Source: Prostheceraeus crozeri (lineage: Eukaryota; Platyhelminthes; Polycladida; Euryleptidae). From it: DNA of 64,000 nt. The notes under the pieces were generated by a model. The model was given only the letters and a program-made list of their open reading frames with translations. It did no database searches and had not been told where the DNA came from. This document shows, piece by piece, positions 46,217 to 57,500 of the stretch. The position numbers and the translations under genes were made by a program. Numbering within the stretch: position 1 is the stretch's first letter; each line of letters opens with the position of its first letter. Location: NCBI GenBank assembly GCA_907163375.1, contig CAJQUW010011581.1, positions 55,624 through 119,623 on the forward strand, in the 5' to 3' direction.

Positions 46217-47276
46217 ATAGCCATTTTGATTGTTCAAAAATATTCGAACACTCCCTTTGTTATGCCGAAATGTAAATATATTGAAGTAAAATAGAAAATG
46301 GAAAATGAGCAGGCACCCAACGTTTCGGTCGTCTTGACCTTTGTCAAGGGTTACACCATATGCGAAAATGCAAACTATTTTACACGCTTTTGAATATCTG
46401 AACAGAATACGGTATTAAGTTGAATGACCGCTCACTGGCTCAATGTTGTTCGTGTTTACGGTTTAGAGTTGGTTTCAGAAAATCAATGAAATTAGCTTCA
46501 GAAATTCTAGTTCTAACAGGGTTATTTTGATGGTCTATTATCTCCACATAGAAATCTTTAATCGTCATAGCAACGTTATTGTGCTTAGATCGAATATGTT
46601 GAGATAATGCACTTTTCATATCTCCATAACGTATACTGCGTTCATGTTCCGCATAGCGCGCAGAGAAAGTTCTATTAGTAGAACCAACATAGCTATCATT
46701 ACAGATTTTGCATTTGAAGCTATAGACGACATATCTACTCTTACAGGAGTATTTATCAGACAGAACATCGCAAATACTACAATTACAATCACTATTGTTA
46801 CGGAAAGTGTCGGTATTCATAAAATTGCCAATAGATTTTCCCGGTTTACAAATAATTCTGACAGGGACATCATATTTTCTAGCAATATTGCGTAATTTCC
46901 TGGTATATGAGTCACTAATAAAGTCGATATTTAGACTAGCCAACATGTCATTGCGCTGGTCTTTTCTATTGCGAGAGTCATACGAAGCGTACTTCTCAAC
47001 AGAAGTATAACCATTATTATGAAGTCTGTTGATTAAAGTTTTTGAGCATTCGTGATACATATCGTTATCAGAACATCTGTCTTTAATATTTTTGAAACTA
47101 CTACGAATAAAATTGGATTTTACATGAGAAGGAACCCAACTACCATGGCTGAGAGTAATGTTAGAATGTTGCTCTTTGCAATACCATCTATACTGGACTT
47201 TTCTATTACAAACAGCAATAGATAAGTCTAAAAAATTCAGAATACCGTTATCAGGTATTTCTACAGTAAATTGAAT
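46217..47276 (-). mobile_element. Penelope-like element, 5'-truncated, with GIY-YIG domain
   Basis: Flanked by a 9-bp target duplication CTACGCGTT (46208-46216 and 47277-47285). The minus strand encodes the end of the Penelope reverse transcriptase (NGILNFLDLSIAV; HSNITLSHGSWVPSH) and, in an open 206-codon frame (47060-46440), the linker and GIY-YIG endonuclease: YVVYSFKCKICNDSYVGSTN, then ARYAEHERSIR and a late NFIDFLKPTLNRK. A CCxC-type Cys cluster (CNCSICDVL) precedes it, as in animal Penelope elements. The 3' tail has AACGTTTCGGTCGTCTTGAC-type sequence, a known feature near Penelope ends. Confidence 0.9.
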
Positions 47277-47700
47277 CTACGCGTTGCTAGAGTCACGTAT
47301 CGATCGGTATGCTATGAAAACTGTAATTCCAATTACAATAATTAATTGTGTGATCTAAAGAAGTATCTGTAATTTTGTGTTTTTTTATATTCATCTTTCT
47401 ATAAATTACCCTAAATTTGGGACTTAATGCCTACATACAAAGATATTTTTATGAAAATATTTTCTCTAACTAGTAATTTTGTTTTCAACATCAGCAACGC
47501 TTACTGGTACCGGTACAGGTACAGTGCCGAAATGTCAAGTCGATAAATTTGAAAATTATTGCTAACCAATAATTAGTATATATGATCTAGGAATTAGTAT
47601 TCGAATATCAGTTGATAAATTGTCCTTCGAAACAAAACCAACTACCCGGCCAATGATCACCAACCCCCCGGCCAATGAAGACAACCAGTCGGCATCATTG

Positions 47701-48758
47701 GCCGCTTTCACTTTTTTACTCTATTTCTTAATTTTGCAAAAAGTATCACCAAGATCCAATCGGCTCTCATGTATGTTGTAGTCTAATCTCACGGCTACAA
47801 AATGCATGTGGTATGTTGTCAATAGACCCAGCCGTTTCGATTCTACAGCCTCCTGAAATATGCGCAATATGCGCATATTTTTGTGGCAATCGATCTATGT
47901 GCCATCTATCAATTTCGATTATTGTGACAGTTCAGCAATTCGTCCGCGATCTATCTTTTCTTGACAATACTATGTCTGTTCTTGACAACTCCAGGTTCTT
48001 CTGTACATGTACAGTAGGCTACATACATGTATATTCAACTATGAATAATTTGAATTAACAAGGTAGACCTGATGAGTAAGAAAACGTTATATCGAAATCG
48101 TAAGTAGGGCCTATGAATTTTAAGAGAAGTATCTCTCAAAAATTTGCTGGATCATGTTCAAAAGAGCCAAGACTCGAAAACATGAAGCAAGAGCGGATAG
48201 GGATGGGATCACCGTTTAAATTTTTATAACCGGTGATTGTGATGTATATAACGGTGATCTGACCGATCCTATTGTGTAGATTTTATGTCGAAATTGTTAG
48301 CACCTTCTTAACTAATCTTATTACCCTTTGGTTCGCTAAAATAAACTAAATAGGATAATATTAATAATAAATTCAATATCATCTAATTGCAATTAATTCT
48401 CCCAATCACTGACGGTGTTCTGCCCAAAAAATTACAGGCCCAAGCCTGGTAAAGCCCGTGGGATATACGCAGCCTACTTGCAAGTCTAATTTATTCGATT
48501 TGTTTGAAAGTTCATCATTGAAAGTCAGCTCATCGTGGAATCACACTTCAAAGAAAATGAAAACTTTTTACTCATTGAAATAAATTTGAAGGCAAGCTGC
48601 CAACAGGGTGCTAGAAAATTTGATAACTTGAAACAAAATTGATAGGGTGGTATCATTTGCCGATTTATCACAGAATGCGATCCAGAGATGATGAAAATTC
48701 AATCTGGGAACTTCGAAACTAATCATCCTAGACAGCGGATTTTAGGCAAAAACATGGG
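47701..48758. other. No gene recognised
   Basis: AT-rich sequence, including an ATGCGCAATATGCGCA palindrome-like word near 47860. No coding support. Confidence 0.45.
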
Positions 48759-49128
48759 CACTCCTGTACTTTACTGGTCCCTATATGGGAATGCGAGAAA
48801 AGACCTGTACTTTACTGGTCCCTAAATATCCCCTCCTTTACTTTGCTGGTCCCAAATTTATCACGAACGCAGACGTGTTGCCATGTGTCAAATCGTGCGA
48901 ATGAACTATGGCTGGTGATCTATGAACTCCCACGCAGATGCTTTCAGCAATATTCTTGGACATCTTGCTGAATGGCATATAATTTCTTAATATTTTTATA
49001 GCAAAAAATGATTTTCAATTGGATAAATATTTGTTTTTAATTTGGGAATAGTAAAGTACAGGAGGTGATATTTAGGGACCAGTAAAGTACAGAAGGGGGT
49101 ATTTTGGGACCAGGAAAGTACAGGAGTG
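48759..49128. mobile_element. 370-bp MITE with CACTCC ends
   Basis: The left end CACTCCTGTACTTTACTGG and the right end CCAGGAAAGTACAGGAGTG are inverted repeats of about 24 bp. The core GTACTTTACTGGTCCC is repeated inside each end (two more on the left, one more on the right). CACT-type ends suggest a CACTA relative. Target duplication of 2-3 bp could not be confirmed. Confidence 0.75.
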
Positions 49129-49339
49129 TCAAAATATGTTCTGAGCAAACTAGGTACGTACAAGGGGACATAATGAAGTGATTATCAGGTAATTATGAAG
49201 CAAGCGAAACTCCTCCTATTATCATTTTGACGAATAATATTCCTGCGCTTAGTAGGCCTAGTTATATAACACTTATTATACACTTTTATAATTATAGTTT
49301 TCGGTTGCTAGATTTACTTTACACTATTTCCGCTATCGT

Positions 49340-50696
49340 CTTATTTGAAATACAGATAGTTCAAACGATGCTCACCTTTGCTCACCTTTACCGGCCACCA
49401 ATCCCAAATTCCTCCAGGGTGGGCCGTATCGTCCTCTTCCATTTTACTCGATCGAGGGCCAGATTATGGGTTATGCCTTTTCTCTCCAGATCTTTTTCTA
49501 TGACCCTTTTCCATGATAGGGGTGGACGACCTCTTCTTCGTCTGCCAGATATCGGTTGGTGCAGTGCTGTTTGGGTTATGTGATCGTCCGGTCTTCTTCT
49601 GACGTGTCCGTACCATGCAAGCCGCTTGTACTCCATGAATCTATCGATGGATGGGATCCTCAGCTTGCGTCGAATCTCTTCATTCTTAATAACTCGGTCC
49701 CGGAGGGTTAAACCTTGACATCGCCTGAGCATCTTCATTTCCGTCACCATCAGCCTTTGCGTATCTTCCTTCCTTGGTGCCCAACACTCTCCTCCATAGG
49801 TCATTGCCGGTCGTATCATAGCCTGGTAGATCTTTGATTTTAGCTTGAGAGGAACTCCTTTGTCGTAGATAACTCCTGTCACTTGTCTCCAACTTTTCCA
49901 TCCTGTTTGTATGCGGTTTTTGATGTCCTGCTCGCAAGATGATGTTACGTCTAACAGTGAACCAAGATACTTGAACTTCTTAACTGATGGGAGCGAGGTT
50001 CCATCCATTTGGATTTCTTCATCGTTCGCAGCGGTGGAGAGGTATTCACTCTTACTTCTGCTAATTCTGAGACCATTACTTTCCAGGGCATTGCGCCATA
50101 ACTCCAGCCGGCTTTCTACCATTGTTTTAGAATCCCCACAAATCACCAGATCGTCAGCGTAGAGCATTTCTTTTGGGGGACTGCTCTCCAGATGCCCAGT
50201 TATCACATCCAAGACCAGTAAGAAGAGATATGGACTCAACGCCGATCCTTGGTGCAGCCCAGCAGTGACCTCAAAAGGTGGAGTGCAACCATGCTTAGTT
50301 TTCATAATTGTTAGGGTTTCTCGATACATTTCCCGAATCAGAGTTACATACACCTCCGGTACTCCTTTCCTTCTCAAACAGTTGAACAATAATGCTCGAG
50401 GAACAGAGTCGTACGCTTTTTCTAAATCCACGAAAACTGCCCTGAAAGGCTCGTTTCCCTCTCTCAGGTTCTCCATAACCGTACGCATTACAAACAAGGG
50501 ATCTGTGGTGCTATATCCAGGTCGGAATCCAAACTGGTTGTTTCGTACATTTGTGCACACTCTCAACCTCTTATTAATTATTCGCTATAGGGAGTTTGAA
50601 GCTGTGGCAGAGCAGTTTGATGCCTCGATAATTGCTGCAAACTCTGTGATCACCTTTGTTTTTGCATATTGGTGTTAAAATGCTCTCTCTCCACAC
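49340..50696 (-). pseudogene. RTE-like LINE ORF2, 3' part
   Basis: The 392-codon frame 50566-49388 is open and contains NNQFGFRPGYSTTD, AVFVDLEKAYDSVP (motif A), AGLHQGSALSPYLFLLVLD (motif B), EMLYADDLVICGDS (active-site YADD) and KYLGSLLD. The C-terminal domain is MVTEMKMLRRCQGLTLRDR, RLAWYGHVRRRPDDH and GRRRRGRPPLSW. Upstream, in another frame, ILTPICKNKGDH, NYRGIKLLCHSFKL continue to 50694 (one frameshift near 50590). There the sequence is cut by a GCTACGTA element; its upstream codons reappear at 57389. The clade call (RTE/BovB-like) is by memory. Confidence 0.88.
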
Positions 50697-51020
50697 CCCG
50701 GCTAACAAAGTACGTATCTGCTACGTAGCGGGGGAGTAGCAGAAATGCGTAGCAGAAACCAATTAAAATGGCGGCATAGGCCACGTACCTGCTACGTAGC
50801 ATGGTGCTACTTGTTGCTACCAATTGAAACGTTGCCGCTACTCAATTGACCCTATAATGGAACCTACCGCTACGCTGAGGCACCAATTGCTACCGGTATG
50901 CTACGTAGCAGAACCTTTTGCTACTCCTCCTACGTATCTGCTACTGGATGCCACGTACTGCTACGGCGACGCTACGTAGTTGCTACTAATCACTACCAAC
51001 TGCTACACTGGCGCTACGCT
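50697..51020. promoter_or_regulatory. Left subterminal GCTACGTA motif cluster
   Basis: CTGCTACGTAGC, GCTACGTAGCA, GGCCACGTACCTGC and similar words occur about ten times in 320 bp, in both orientations and irregular spacing, mixed with GTTGCTACC. Such clusters next to a terminus are usually transposase-binding sites; here that role is inferred. No open frame fits. Confidence 0.6.
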
Positions 51021-51654
51021 ACATTCTATCACTCCCTTTCTTGTTTGTTGTCAAAAGTCCACCTCAATCAATAGGCCTACCGTCCAACTTATCCACAGCT
51101 ATGAAAATCAGAATGCAATATTCCGGAATATCAAAACACAAATCATCAAACAAACGATTTTATTCCAATACGTATGTACACCTTATCAAATGTCTACTCC
51201 GGCACTCTCACCCTCTGCGTCTGCCATCTCTGCCCTGCTCCGGGACAATCTTCTAGGGGCTTGTTTTAGCCAGTTCCCCACAAGGACCTTGATTCTTGCA
51301 TTACCATTTTTATAATGGAGTTTTCTCATTGCCTCTGAAAAAGGAAGAACAATTCTTCAGAAGGGTACTCAACTGCATTTGAGATTATAACAAAATACAA
51401 CTTAGTGATAAACAGACACCAGTAAGTTTGGAATACGTGGCAATTCGTACTACAAAGGAATCAAAAATGTGGTCTCTGATGAGACGCAACGTTTCAAGCT
51501 CATCTCTAAGCTTTGCACATCGACTTTGCTACACTTTCACAAGTTTTCAGCATTTTGTAGTAGATACTTTGTACAATGCAATTGGGACATCTTGTAAGCG
51601 CTTTTTTTTGAATTTCTGAATTTAGTTCCTCCCACATTCACCGAAAGAATAATA
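51021..51654. other. No gene recognised
   Basis: Interior of the GCTACGTA element. A 111-codon frame at 50980-51315 begins in the motif cluster and matches nothing known. Confidence 0.4.
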
Positions 51655-53112
51655 ACTTTGACTTAGCAGATTTTAATCGAGGTCGGACTAACAATATTCA
51701 GATAACTACAGAAACATTTTACCATTCAGCATTTTTATTAGCTTCTTTTTTCATACTGATTTGCTCCTTCACACCTATTTCTCGGACATAACAATCTTGA
51801 ATAAACACAACATTTTAATGATTATAGCAAATATACAGTGAAAGCATAGAAATAGTTAATAATTTTTTTTGGTCTCTTGTTTTGGTTCCTAGGTTCGCAC
51901 AGACAGTATAGATAATAGCTATGAAAAAATAGAGAGCCTCTACTGATAGTCCCGGCGCCAGGACGGTTTTTTGCATGGAACGAGACCAAAGATAAGACTT
52001 TCACAGAATATTCTAAACCCTATGACTACTAAGAAAACGCGCGCCTTCCGAGTTTCAACGTATCCCTTTGATATGCAGACAAGATCAAAGAAAAAGGACA
52101 TGGTAATTGAAGAAAATTGAAGTTTGGTGTGTTTGCTCCGACTATGCGAGATATATTAACTCGCGCTGTAATTTGTGGCCTGATATATTTTTAGGGCATG
52201 AAGTCATGTAATCATCTACCATTGCCGACCAAAACCAAACACATTTGGATTCAACAAGCATCTTAAGTAAACATGAAATTTTGATCAAATTTCAGCTCAA
52301 GCCTTAAGTATCTAACAACTCTTGCAAATATCGCATATAAAATTTTTTCCTATCACGCGATAGAACGCATAGAAGATATATCATGCCGCAAATAATGTAG
52401 CTAGAGTTAATAGATCTCGCATAGTCGAAGCAAACACATCAAGCAGACATATTGGTCGAAAATTTTCCTTCAATTAACATGTCTTTTTCTTTGATCTTGT
52501 CTATAGATCAAAAGAACACGCTAGAACTCGGAAGGTGAGCATTTTCGTAGTAGTCATAGGGTATACATCATTCTGTGTCTCGTTCCATGCAGAAGCTAGT
52601 CTGGCGGGACTATATAAATATATTTCCATGTTTCCATATTGTATTTGTTGCAATCATTCAAATTTTATTATGGGCATATAACGAAATTTGCATCCAAGAT
52701 TCTTTTGTCCAAAGTTAGCACCTGTTAAGATTGAACGGGTGATCTCATACCATTAGATGATTTCAATGAATTTTGTGGCTTTTCAAAATTGTTTTGTAAC
52801 GATTTTATGTATTGAATAACGCTTTGAGCGTGTCCGTTAAAAATTGTCATCTTTTAACTGCAATTGTTAGTATAAAGCATATTTTTGTTTTCACACAGGC
52901 ATACCATGATGTAGTAATTGACCAATTAAAACTATCATAGATAATAATCAGATTTTCAATGTGTTGACACAATGTGATCAATAAATTGATAAACACAAAT
53001 GTCTTCGTTTTCCTTTCATTCAAGTGTCCGGTGCCAAAGTCAATCAAAATTATGTAACTTTATCGAGAACAACCTCGACCTCGATTAAAATCTAATCGAA
53101 GTCATATCACTG
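51655..53112. mobile_element. Foldback DNA element, copy 2
   Basis: Diverged copy of 9550-11020 in the same orientation. It shares AGCAGATTTTAAT near the left end, GCATGGAACGAGACC near 51978, GAACTCGGAAGGTG...TCGTTCCATGCAGAAGC near 52525-52595, and the right end AACCTCGACCTCGATTAAAA...CATATCACTG. The interior is palindromic as in copy 1. The outermost left terminus seen in copy 1 is missing here. Confidence 0.8.
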
Positions 53113-54440
53113 ATTTTTACCCATTTTACCAAGTGTGCTCGTCAAAAGGGGGAAACTCGTACAGGAAGCTACACTTGGTCTAAATTTTGAATAGTGTCTG
53201 ATATCACTGTGCTAAATTTTTGGAAGAGCTTGATATAGAATCAAGTATGTTGAGTATGTACCATGCGCTCAAATACTTCCATACTTCATTGCTGATTTAT
53301 ATAAAAATTATGCATCATTGAAGAGTTGGGATGATAATTAAGTGATTATACACTGACAGTGATATGGATAACAATGAGATTTCTTTCATTAACTCAATTT
53401 AAATTGCTGTCACTTTTGAATTTGTTTTTATGCTACAAATTTATATACAAATGCAACTTATAGGCCCTATATTTTACCATCATTCAGTTACGCCTACTTG
53501 TGTTTTGCTTTACGGATGATGTTTGACAAAAAGCTATTGTTTACATCTATTTCAATTAACACCAAATCGACATAAAAGAATTAAACAGAAACATTTAAGA
53601 TTGCTTCAGAATTCAGTAAATTTTTTAAACCTCAATGAATATGTATCACTTCAATTAATCAATTGATGATCTTAATTATTTTTGAAATTGCCTCTAGCTT
53701 TCACAGGAATAAAATAAATTAAGAGATTTTTGAATCAACGTTTCGAGATTCTTTAACGAGAGAGACAAAAAATCACTAACACATTACAGTCAAACAATAC
53801 ATGAAAAACCGAATAAAGGCCCATACTAGGATTGCATGAAATATTTTACTCAATTAAGTTTTAACCGAAGAGCAAATGAAAAGTTTTATCAAGTTATTTC
53901 ATAATAAAAAAAGTCATATAAACAATAAAGAATGCCGGCATGCATCTCTAGCTTGCAAGTTATGACAGACATACTACAAAATACTTCATAATTGCAATTG
54001 AAGAGAAATGAGACAGCATTATGAAAACACTATTCAATTGTAGAGTACTTTCATTTAAAATATGGTTGATTGTGGGTCTCATGCATCATCACTTCCTTCG
54101 CACACTTGAAGCCGACTTTATGTATGCCTACCTATCATTGAATAATATTGTAAAATTATTGAATGATCCAGAAGAAAGGGTGGACAAAGGCTAATATTAT
54201 ACATGAAATTCAAGTTACGAAAATTAAGACAGCTAGCCGAAAGCCTTTTCTTACTTACTTATTAGCTCTAGATTTTCCTAGTCCGGAAACAGTCGCCTGA
54301 TGAACTCGATGGTCAAGCACATGTAGATGCTGGTTCGAAGATATTCTCACACGAATTGGTCAACCTGAAATGGCAACATAACATATGTGATATGATCGAT
54401 TATTCGATATTATTGTATGTAAAAATATGTAAAACAATTT
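53113..54440. other. No gene recognised
   Basis: AT-rich interior of the GCTACGTA element. A plausible acceptor (GCCATTTCAG) exists near 54360 on the minus strand, but no frame behind it can be supported. Confidence 0.4.
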
Positions 54441-54702
54441 TTCTTGGCATTGTGCTAAAAACCAGCGGGTCACTCCTTCTTTATATTTGCCTTCATAAAG
54501 TAATGTATAATAAAATTTGAGTAGGTAAAAACCACGGCGCTTCGTGTCACAGACACATCAAAAAGTGGGTCCTCCCACCTTTTGATGTGTATGTGACACG
54601 AAGCGCCGTGGTTTCTACCTACTCAAATTTTATTGTACATAACTTTATGAAGGCAAATATAAAGAAGGAGTGACCCGCTTGTTTTTAGCACAATGCCAAG
54701 AA
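54441..54702. repeat. 262-bp near-perfect palindrome
   Basis: TTCTTGGCATTGTGCTAAAA at the left returns as TTTTAGCACAATGCCAAGAA at the right. Arms of about 125 bp meet at GTGGGTCCTCCCAC near 54571 with almost no loop. It resembles a foldback MITE. Target duplication is not clear. Confidence 0.9.
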
Positions 54703-56576
54703 TATTGAATTGCCTCTTGTTCCCAGCCTTTAACATCATATGCAAAACACTAATTTTTATGTTTTAAAATTAATTATGAGCATTACTGCATGCATATAAT
54801 TATGCCTGAATGCATATACATGTAAAACTGATATAGGTCAATCATATAGCCTATTGACAAATGTAAAATAGCATATCAATTGTCAGTTTATTTGTCAATA
54901 TCACGATATATAGTAGAGAATGCAATGGGCTTAACCATCAGTATTTTATAGGCCTATCCCTATATGAAAAGAAACTTAATCATTTCAAAAATTCCACTTT
55001 ATCACTGATTTTGGTTTATAGTGCAAAGCCACTACATCACAACTTTTCACATTAGTAATGCACTAGACAATGCGTTTTCCCAATTCTTGATGACAGAACT
55101 GAATTACAAAAGAAGAAATTCATACTACACCTAAATTAATCATTCTATGTGGTTTGGCCCTAGACTGCTGTAGTTTTCGGAAAAGTCAAGTTGATTTAAT
55201 TTACATCAGCCAGATATTTCAAAAGTTCAGAGCTATTATCTTCAGGAGCAAAGGATTACGAGAATGGTAGTGATTCAAAATGATAGTGTTAATGCGTGAT
55301 TTATGATTTCTTTGTGTATTCTGAATAACTATCATAGCAAATATTCTTGTATAGTATAGCCTACATATCTTCTGCTCCTGAAGAGGATAGCAGTGAGCCA
55401 TTAAAATATATCGAGCTGATTCAAATTAGATCAACTTGAATTTTCCGATAGCCACAATAATTCTAGTGTTTCGATTGTTTATAGCGTCTGAATGAATTCT
55501 GTTGTACACCACTTATATACATAAAGCTCTTATTTCATTTAATTACATATTAAAATAGGAATTTGCATGCTGATACTTACATGTTGCGACGAAAGTAATC
55601 GACACAGAAATATGAGAAGCATTGAGATCGAAACACGCAGTTGGAAAATAGCGACAAGTCATATTGTCTATGGAGATCAAATATGTTTTGATTGCTTCAT
55701 TCACAAGAAGTTCTGCTCTGCTGATTTCGATTTTCACTGGATAAATATATCAATTTTCGTACATGTAAATCTATCGCGGATGAAAAGTTGCTTTCGTTCG
55801 AGGAATTCTTCACCACGGCGAAGGTTGTATTATTTAATTCATGTGTCACTCAATCTGATATTGTGCCCGATGAAAAAGACAACACTGAGAAGTGATCTCT
55901 GTACACGGATGAAGGATATAGCAGCAATGGCGTACGTTGTTAAAGTCCACTCTGCTATATTTGATGTAACATCATCATTACTCAGCTTCGCGATGCCATG
56001 AATTTAATGCCCGCTGCACGCTTGTCTATGGCTGCACGCGAGACGCGTCAGCGCATCATCGATCCACCTGTTTCTGTAGCCGTCGGCAGGCGAAACCGGA
56101 CAAAGACGAATGCGGCCGAAGGATGGATAGCGATGGAATGTGTCTGCTAATGCGAGAAGGGCAGGAAGATTGCGCAACGGAACTTGACTGTGGTAAAGCT
56201 TTCAAAATCACATCACTTCTGCAGATTCAGATGCATAGCATGCTGCTAAAAGCAAACTGAATTTACTATATAATTGGTTACTAGGTTGTCATACAAGGTG
56301 TCATCGTCAGAAAATTAGAGCGGAGAGAAAAAAACTTAAAAGCTTTCTTTAACTTTAAAAGCTTTTTAAACTTAAGACTTAAAAACTAGCGAGCACTCAA
56401 AAGATCATTTCATTTGAAGACACAATTGTGAAATGCGGATTTCAATCTTGTGAGATGGTGTGACAGTTTTTCCTATGCATAAAAATACTGTCGCGTGAAA
56501 GAGACTATAGCAATAATGCCTTTGATGCATCAAATATATCTAAATGCATAGATAGGAATGAGAAGAGCGACGGGAT
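54703..56576. other. No gene recognised
   Basis: The frame at 55567-56001 (144 codons) has no recognisable domain and is not supported by splice or start signals. Confidence 0.4.
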
Positions 56577-56866
56577 CGAACAAGGAGAAAAGGAGAGAGA
56601 GAGAAAGAAATATGAAGAAGATAAAGTGGAAAATAACAGAGAAGAGAAAGAGAGAAAGGAAAGGAGAAAATGAGAGAGATATGAGGAGATACGAAGGAAA
56701 AGAAGTGGAATAGCAAGTGAACAAGTTGATGAAAAAGAGGAAGAGAGAGAGATGGATGAAAGAGGATGGAGAGAGGAGCAAGAAAAGAGAGAGATGGATG
56801 AAAGAGGATGGAGAGAGGAGGAAGCAGAAAAAAGAGAGGAGGAAGAGGAAAAGAGAAATCGATGCG
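56577..56866. repeat. Purine tract (GA-rich)
   Basis: The plus strand is almost free of pyrimidines over about 290 bp. It includes a 48-bp tandem duplication (GAGATGGATGAAAGAGGATG at about 56750 and 56798). The long frames across it, on both strands, are low-complexity artefacts. It abuts the right subterminal array of the GCTACGTA element. Confidence 0.85.
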
Positions 56867-56884
56867 AGGTTTATTATTTTTTTT

Positions 56885-57215
56885 ACTGCTACGTAAACAC
56901 AACGCATGTGTGCTACGTAGAAGCAACCGAGCAGCTACCGACTGCTACGTATCCACAACGTTTATCTGCTACGTTGTGGCAACCGAGCAGCTACCGACTG
57001 CTACACGTATCCTCAACGTTTATTTGCTACGTGGTGGCAACCGAGCAGCTACCGACTGCTACGTATCCTCAACGTTTATTTGCTACGTAGAGGCAACCGA
57101 GCAGCTACCGACTGCTACGTATCCGCAACGTATATTTGCTACGTGGAAGCAACCGAGCAGCTACCAACTGCTACGTATCCACGACGCATTTGCTACGTAG
57201 AAGCAACCGAGCAGC
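56885..57215. repeat. Right subterminal array, ~56-bp unit, six copies
   Basis: GCAACCGAG starts at 56923, 56979, 57037, 57093, 57149 and 57203, giving a period of 54-58. The unit contains AGCAGCTACCGACTGCTACG and TATCC(A/T/G)CAACG. TACGTA words link it to the cluster at the left end. All three forward frames stay partly open because the unit lacks stops; no gene is implied. Confidence 0.9.
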
Positions 57216-57386
57216 AACGCTCATATAGGCAAAACGTCAAAAGCGCTGAAAATATGCTGTAAGTGTAGGATAAGTATCATAAGCTACGTGGTTGCTGCGT
57301 ACTGCCACCAACCAACTTGCTACGCTACCCTTTGGAACGTTTGGCACCGACTGCTACGTATCAGCTACGTAGGATTGTTAGCCGGG

Positions 57387-57500
57387 ACCGCCGGCAATTG
57401 TTGATGGCCTTGGATGATCTCGTTGAAATGATGCAGGCACAAGTGTACTCCTTTCAACGTTTCACAAGTGTACGCCGGAACAAGTGAACAGGTAAACGAT
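57387..57500 (-). pseudogene. RTE-like LINE ORF2, upstream piece beyond the insertion
   Basis: The minus strand encodes CETLKGVHLCLHHFNEIIQG then HQQLPAV up to 57389, where the GCTACGTA element starts. In RTE-type proteins this region (FNxIL...PxxW) directly precedes the KSIL(T/V)PIYKNKGD block, which is found at 50690 on the other side. The upstream end of the LINE remnant is not exact. Confidence 0.68.

Larger units (their letters stand above)
43658..47700 (+). mobile_element. pogo-like transposon with TCATTGGCC terminal repeats
   Basis: The core TCATTGGCC occurs as a pair near 43669 and 43692 and inverted as GGCCAATGA near 47650 and 47672. The transposase gene (44376-46206) is between them, so the repeats behave as terminal transposase sites. 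Exact termini and a TA duplication could not be fixed. A Penelope-like element at 46217-47276 was inserted just after the stop codon. Without it the element is about 3 kb. Confidence 0.7.
50697..57386. mobile_element. 6.7-kb element with GCTACGTA subterminal arrays
   Basis: Inverted termini CCCGGCTAACA (50697-50707) and TGTTAGCCGGG (57376-57386) have AC on the outside at both ends (50695-50696 and 57387-57388). Removing the segment with one AC restores the LINE codons LPAVWRESILTP on the minus strand, which fixes the insertion site. Next to the left end, to about 51020, many words with TACGTA, GCTACG or CTACGTAG occur. Next to the right end a ~56-bp unit repeats six times (about 56885-57215). 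No transposase is visible inside; the interior holds a foldback copy, a palindrome, a purine tract and long uncharacterised sequence. Non-autonomous or gutted. Confidence 0.87.

Noticed and set aside
54240-54370. Possible minus-strand exon after an acceptor GCCATTTCAG
   Set aside because: No frame behind the acceptor resembles a known protein or fits either host gene.
55567-56001. 144-codon frame inside the GCTACGTA element
   Set aside because: No transposase or other domain could be seen, so it was not called as a gene of the element.
56530-56926. Frames of about 125 codons rich in Ser/Phe/Leu across a purine tract
   Set aside because: Low-complexity pyrimidine strand of a GA-rich tract; all frames stay open by composition.
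56752-57262. Overlapping forward frames with repeated EQLPTATYP
   Set aside because: Products of the 56-bp subterminal repeat, which lacks stops; several frames are open at once.
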